NCBI GenBank assembly: GCA_012839605.1
Contig: DUNA01000063.1
Location: 1-64,000, forward strand
From: Bacteroidales bacterium
GTDB lineage: Bacteria; Bacteroidota; Bacteroidia; Bacteroidales; UBA932
DNA: 64,000 nucleotides
Direction: 5' to 3'
Under the pieces are notes generated by a model. The model searched no databases, was not told where the DNA came from, and saw only the letters and a program-made list of their open reading frames with translations. The number at the start of each line of letters is the position of its first letter. Positions within the stretch are counted from its first letter, which is position 1. Shown in pieces: positions 60,341 to 64,000 of this stretch. The position numbers and the translations under genes were made by a program.

Positions 60341-60940
60341 ATGGAATATATATTGATCATCATATCTGCTGTTTTTGTAAACAACATTGTTCTGAATCAA
60401 TTTCTTGGGGTATGTCCTTTTTTAGGTGTATCAAACAGGATTTCCACGGCCGTAGGTATGAGTGCAGCCGTTTTGTTTGTAATGACACTGTCAACGCTCA
60501 TTACGTATTTGATCCAGATGTATGTGTTGAACCCGTTGCAAATAGGTTTCATGCAGACCGTTACCTTTATTTTGGTCATTGCCGCACTCGTACAAATGGT
60601 AGAGATTGTTCTTAAGAAAATCTCACCGGCTTTGTACCAGGCATTGGGTATTTTTCTTCCCTTAATTACCACCAATTGCGCCGTGTTGGGAGTAGCTATA
60701 TTGGTAGTGACTCAAGAATTTTCTTTTGGAGGAACACCGGCCTTGCTTACCTTGCCGCAAGCGCTCGTCTATACGGCCGCTATGGCTGCCGGTTTTGGGT
60801 TGGCACTGATTCTGTTTGCCGGCATGAGAGAACATATGGAATTGGTAGGTGTTCCGCAACCGTTTAAAGGAGTGCCTATTGCGTTGATTACGGCCGGTAT
60901 TTTGGCACTGGCTTTTATGGGTTTTTCCGGAATCGTATAA
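60341..60940 (+). CDS. rnfA: Rnf electron transport complex subunit A
   Basis: FVNNIVLNQFLGVCPFLGVSNRISTAVGM; TTNCAVLGVA. Confidence 0.96.
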   Translation: MEYILIIISAVFVNNIVLNQFLGVCPFLGVSNRISTAVGMSAAVLFVMTLSTLITYLIQMYVLNPLQIGFMQTVTFILVIAALVQMVEIVLKKISPALYQALGIFLPLITTNCAVLGVAILVVTQEFSFGGTPALLTLPQALVYTAAMAAGFGLALILFAGMREHMELVGVPQPFKGVPIALITAGILALAFMGFSGIV

Positions 60941-60949
60941 AAAAGAAGT

Positions 60950-61177
60950 ATGGAAAGCAAAGAGGCATTGAAACAATACGTTCAAACAGAAGAAGGGGCT
61001 AAAGACCAGAACGCTTGGTACAAACTGGGCAGCATCTACCGTAAAGAAGAAAACTGGGGCGAGGCGCTCAACGCGTATGCCAAATGTTTGGAACTGGGTG
61101 CATTCAATGCAGCCCGAGAAGCCACAGAATCCATCAAACGCATTTTGGATTTTAGGGATACTACCTGGATGCCGTAA
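60950..61177 (+). CDS. Small TPR-like protein (75 aa) at the end of the rnf operon
   Basis: AWYKLGSIYRKEENWGEALNAYAKCLELGAFNAAREATESIKRIL; 9 nt after rnfA. Confidence 0.75.
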   Translation: MESKEALKQYVQTEEGAKDQNAWYKLGSIYRKEENWGEALNAYAKCLELGAFNAAREATESIKRILDFRDTTWMP

Positions 61178-61180
61178 GCA

Positions 61181-62077
61181 TCAATTCAGCAATACTGTAA
61201 AACCGTAATCCATCAACTGCCTGGCGTCTTGATACCGTAACGCAGAGGTGGGTGCTTTCATGACTACGGCAATCACCCGTTTGTCGCCCATTTTGGCAGT
61301 AGTAGTAATACAAAGCTGTGCTGCCGTAGTGTAACCTGTTTTAAAACCATCACAGCCGGGATAGGCGTAACTCATACCGGGCAACATGCCGTTCGTAGCT
61401 CCGTATATGGTTCCTCTGAAATCCAATTTTGTTTTAGAGGTGTATTCCAGAATAATGGGAAAACGCCTGATAAAATCGCGCGTGAGTTTGGCCATGGACA
61501 ACGGCGTTATGTAATTGAGAGAGGACAATCCGGAAGCATCGTCAAAATGTGCGTCCAATCCCAGCGAATCTGCGTAGTGGTTCATGACTTCTTTGGCAAA
61601 CTGTTTTTCATAAGCCTGGGTTGTTCCCATTCCTCCAACAAAGTATTCGCCTAGTGCCACAGCGCACGCATTGCCGGATACCACACACAAAGCCCCTATC
61701 AGTTCGTCCACTGAATACGTAGGTGTTGCTGTCAAGGGCACATTGGACTCTCCCGGGTTTACAGAACGCGATGCAGCATAAGGACTGATGGGAATTTGGG
61801 AGTCCAAAGACAGGTATCCTTTGTCTATATGATCAAAAGCAATGTACATGGTCATGACTTTGGTCATGCTGGCAGGAACCAGCTGAAAATCAGGAGCCAT
61901 AGAGTATAAAACGTCACCTGTGTCGTAATCAATGACAACGGCTCCTTGACAGTTGAGACTGATAGAAAAAGGAGGTTTTGTTCCGTTTCCGTTATCAATG
62001 GGTGGAAGAGGTTGTTTCTCGCAGGCAACAAAGAGGAGCAGCCAGGCTGCTAGCAGCCGGCATCTTTTTATATTCAC
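61181..62077 (-). CDS. D-alanyl-D-alanine carboxypeptidase family lipoprotein
   Basis: SMTK (SxxK) motif, SGNACAVALG (SxN), DGFKTGYT (KTG). Confidence 0.93.
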   Translation of the reverse strand: MNIKRCRLLAAWLLLFVACEKQPLPPIDNGNGTKPPFSISLNCQGAVVIDYDTGDVLYSMAPDFQLVPASMTKVMTMYIAFDHIDKGYLSLDSQIPISPYAASRSVNPGESNVPLTATPTYSVDELIGALCVVSGNACAVALGEYFVGGMGTTQAYEKQFAKEVMNHYADSLGLDAHFDDASGLSSLNYITPLSMAKLTRDFIRRFPIILEYTSKTKLDFRGTIYGATNGMLPGMSYAYPGCDGFKTGYTTAAQLCITTTAKMGDKRVIAVVMKAPTSALRYQDARQLMDYGFTVLLN

Positions 62078-62083
62078 AATGTA

Positions 62084-62764
62084 TTAATTTTGCGCAGGTA
62101 AAATACTTAGGATGCGAATGTCTTCCACGGGTCTGTCTGCCGGGCCTGTTTCAGCGGAGGCTATGATATCTATGATTTCCAATCCTTCAATGACCTCTCC
62201 AAAGACAGTGTAGTTTCCATCCAGTTGACGGCACGTGGCTTCGTTGTGTACAATATAGAACTGCGAACCCGAGGATGCTTTTTCCGGATTGACGGCATCG
62301 CCTGTGCGTGCAGATGCCAAGGCTCCTTTCTTGTGGTACAATTCCGGAACAAACTCTGCAGGAACGGTATAACCGGGGCCTCCGGAACCCAATCTTTCAC
62401 CGGGTGCGGCCGTACGCGATTGCGGGTCTCCGCATTGGATCATGAAATTATGAATAACCCTGTGGAACAGAATGCCGTCGTAGTATCTTTCGGACGCCAA
62501 TTTGACAAAATTATCTCTGTGCAGCGGCGTTTCTTTGTACAGACGTACGATCATATTCCCTTTTGTAGTTTTGATTTCAAAGACAGGGTCTTCCGGTAAC
62601 ACTTGGGGGTCAAAAGCAATTTTTTCTTCCATAGAAATATCTGTTGTTTGTTCACTTTCACTTTTGGCAGCTTGAGCTTTTTTTGCTTTTTTTCCTGTCC
62701 AATTGCAGGAGCTTATTAAAAAAGCACTCATACTTATTAGAATAACGACTGTTGTTTTTTTCAT
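62084..62764 (-). CDS. Cyclophilin-type peptidyl-prolyl isomerase lipoprotein
   Basis: NFVKLASERYYDGILFHRVIHNFMIQCGDP; SSGSQFYIVHNE; NYTVFGEVIEGLEIID. Confidence 0.95.
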   Translation of the reverse strand: MKKTTVVILISMSAFLISSCNWTGKKAKKAQAAKSESEQTTDISMEEKIAFDPQVLPEDPVFEIKTTKGNMIVRLYKETPLHRDNFVKLASERYYDGILFHRVIHNFMIQCGDPQSRTAAPGERLGSGGPGYTVPAEFVPELYHKKGALASARTGDAVNPEKASSGSQFYIVHNEATCRQLDGNYTVFGEVIEGLEIIDIIASAETGPADRPVEDIRILSILPAQN

Positions 62765-62820
62765 AGATAGAACATGTTAAATCGAAGCGAAGGTAGTGTT
62801 TTTTTTCTATTTTTGTAATT

Positions 62821-63255
62821 ATGAAAATCAAAATCATCAATCGTTCTCCGTATCCTTCTCCTGCCTACGCTACGCCACTTTCTGCCGGAATGGACATCAG
62901 GGCTCATGTCTTGGAATCACTGACATTGCAACCGCTGGAAAGGGTGTTGGTGCCTACGGGGTTGTATGTGGAATTGCCGGCCGGGTATGAAGCACAAATC
63001 CGACCGCGGAGCGGATTGGCGTCACGTAAAGGCATAACGGTATTGAACAGTCCGGGAACGATAGATGCAGATTATCGCGGGGAAATTTGTGTGTTGCTGG
63101 TAAATACATCAAAGGAATCCGCAGTTATTGAGCCGGGTGAACGTATAGCGCAAATGGTAGTGGCAGCACATAGTAAGGTGGACTGGGAAGAAGTGGAAGA
63201 GTTGACGCCTACAAAGCGTGGAGCGGGAGGGTTCGGCTCTACAGGGGAGCAATAA
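62821..63255 (+). CDS. dut: dUTP diphosphatase
   Basis: [51 protein letters not shown]. Confidence 0.97.
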   Translation: MKIKIINRSPYPSPAYATPLSAGMDIRAHVLESLTLQPLERVLVPTGLYVELPAGYEAQIRPRSGLASRKGITVLNSPGTIDADYRGEICVLLVNTSKESAVIEPGERIAQMVVAAHSKVDWEEVEELTPTKRGAGGFGSTGEQ

Positions 63256-63275
63256 AACGGGTAAATGGTAGGATC

Positions 63276-64000
63276 ATGGAAGAATGGTATCAGTTGTTTA
63301 AAGACCATCCTTTTGTATGTACAGATACAAGGAAAATCAAAGCCGGGTGTATCTTTTTTGCTTTGAAAGGAGACCGTTTTGACGGAAATGCTTTTGCAAA
63401 AGAGGCTTTAGAAAAAGGGGCTGCTTATGCTGTGGTAGATAACCCGTGTGTTATTCCACATACAACAGAAGAAACCATCAAATATGTGTTGGTTCCGGAT
63501 GTCCTCAAAGCATTGCAACAATTGGCAGCTTACCATAGGAAGCAATACAATGTGCCGGTCATTGCTCTTACCGGATCCAACGGAAAAACGACGACGAAAG
63601 AATTGATCACCTCTGTTCTTTCTGCCCGTTACAACGTGACGGCCACGGAGGGCAATTTGAACAACCACATAGGATTGCCTTTGACGCTGCTGAACATAAC
63701 CGGCCGGACAGATATGGTTGTTTTGGAAATGGGGACGAATCATATGGGCGAAATAGCCTTGCTGACTTCTCTGTGCCGTCCAACGGCCGGATTGATAACG
63801 AATGTGGGTGGTGCTCATTTGGAAGGGTTGGGTGATTTGGAAGGGATAAAAAAAGAGAAGGGGGTCTTATACGATTATTTGAAAGGCCATGAAGGAACGG
63901 TGTTTTGCCATGAGAACGATTCTGTATTGACGGGTATGCTTACAGAGAGGGGCATAGCCGATAACGTTGTGTTTTATGGAGACGGGCCACAGGCAGAGAA
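63276..64000 (+). CDS. murF: UDP-N-acetylmuramoyl-tripeptide--D-alanyl-D-alanine ligase (partial, runs off window)
   Basis: MEEWYQLFKDHPFVCTDTRKIKAGCIFFALKGDRFDGN; ALTGSNGKTTTKE; TATEGNLNNHIGLPLTLL. Confidence 0.93.
   Translation, partial: MEEWYQLFKDHPFVCTDTRKIKAGCIFFALKGDRFDGNAFAKEALEKGAAYAVVDNPCVIPHTTEETIKYVLVPDVLKALQQLAAYHRKQYNVPVIALTGSNGKTTTKELITSVLSARYNVTATEGNLNNHIGLPLTLLNITGRTDMVVLEMGTNHMGEIALLTSLCRPTAGLITNVGGAHLEGLGDLEGIKKEKGVLYDYLKGHEGTVFCHENDSVLTGMLTERGIADNVVFYGDGPQAE

Overview
This 64 kb window is a chromosomal segment of a Bacteroidota (probably Bacteroidales-like) bacterium. That call rests on DUF4402, DUF4270, DUF4294 and DUF4249 proteins, a GSCFA protein, rnfBCDGEA preceded by an RseC-type gene, and repeated TAnnTTTG (-7) promoter motifs. 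Most of the window is housekeeping: an L16-to-L17 ribosomal protein/secY/map/infA/rpoA operon, cysS, alaS, fmt, acpP-fabF-rnc, ftsX, uppP, an lpxH-like gene, tgt, two LptF/G permeases, dnaB, dut and murF. There is one tRNA-Lys(CTT). I found no CRISPR array or prophage. The observations most worth checking are: (1) the S10-spc-alpha cluster starts abruptly at rplP, behind its own promoter and a roughly 130-nt structured leader, with a dipeptidase gene where rpsC should be; (2) a RAYT-like Y1 transposase sits next to a roughly 130-bp REPIN/MITE-like palindromic element with GTAG-containing ends; (3) a convergent hybrid kinase/NtrC-type regulator pair, with a perfect 20-bp palindrome upstream of the kinase and a possible small RNA nearby; (4) the rnc stop codon lies antisense inside tRNA-Lys; (5) L17 carries a long Ala/Lys/Glu/Pro repeat tail; (6) several genes have a -7 box 4-5 nt before the ATG, which predicts leaderless mRNAs. 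All family calls were made by reading the protein sequences; no database searches were run.
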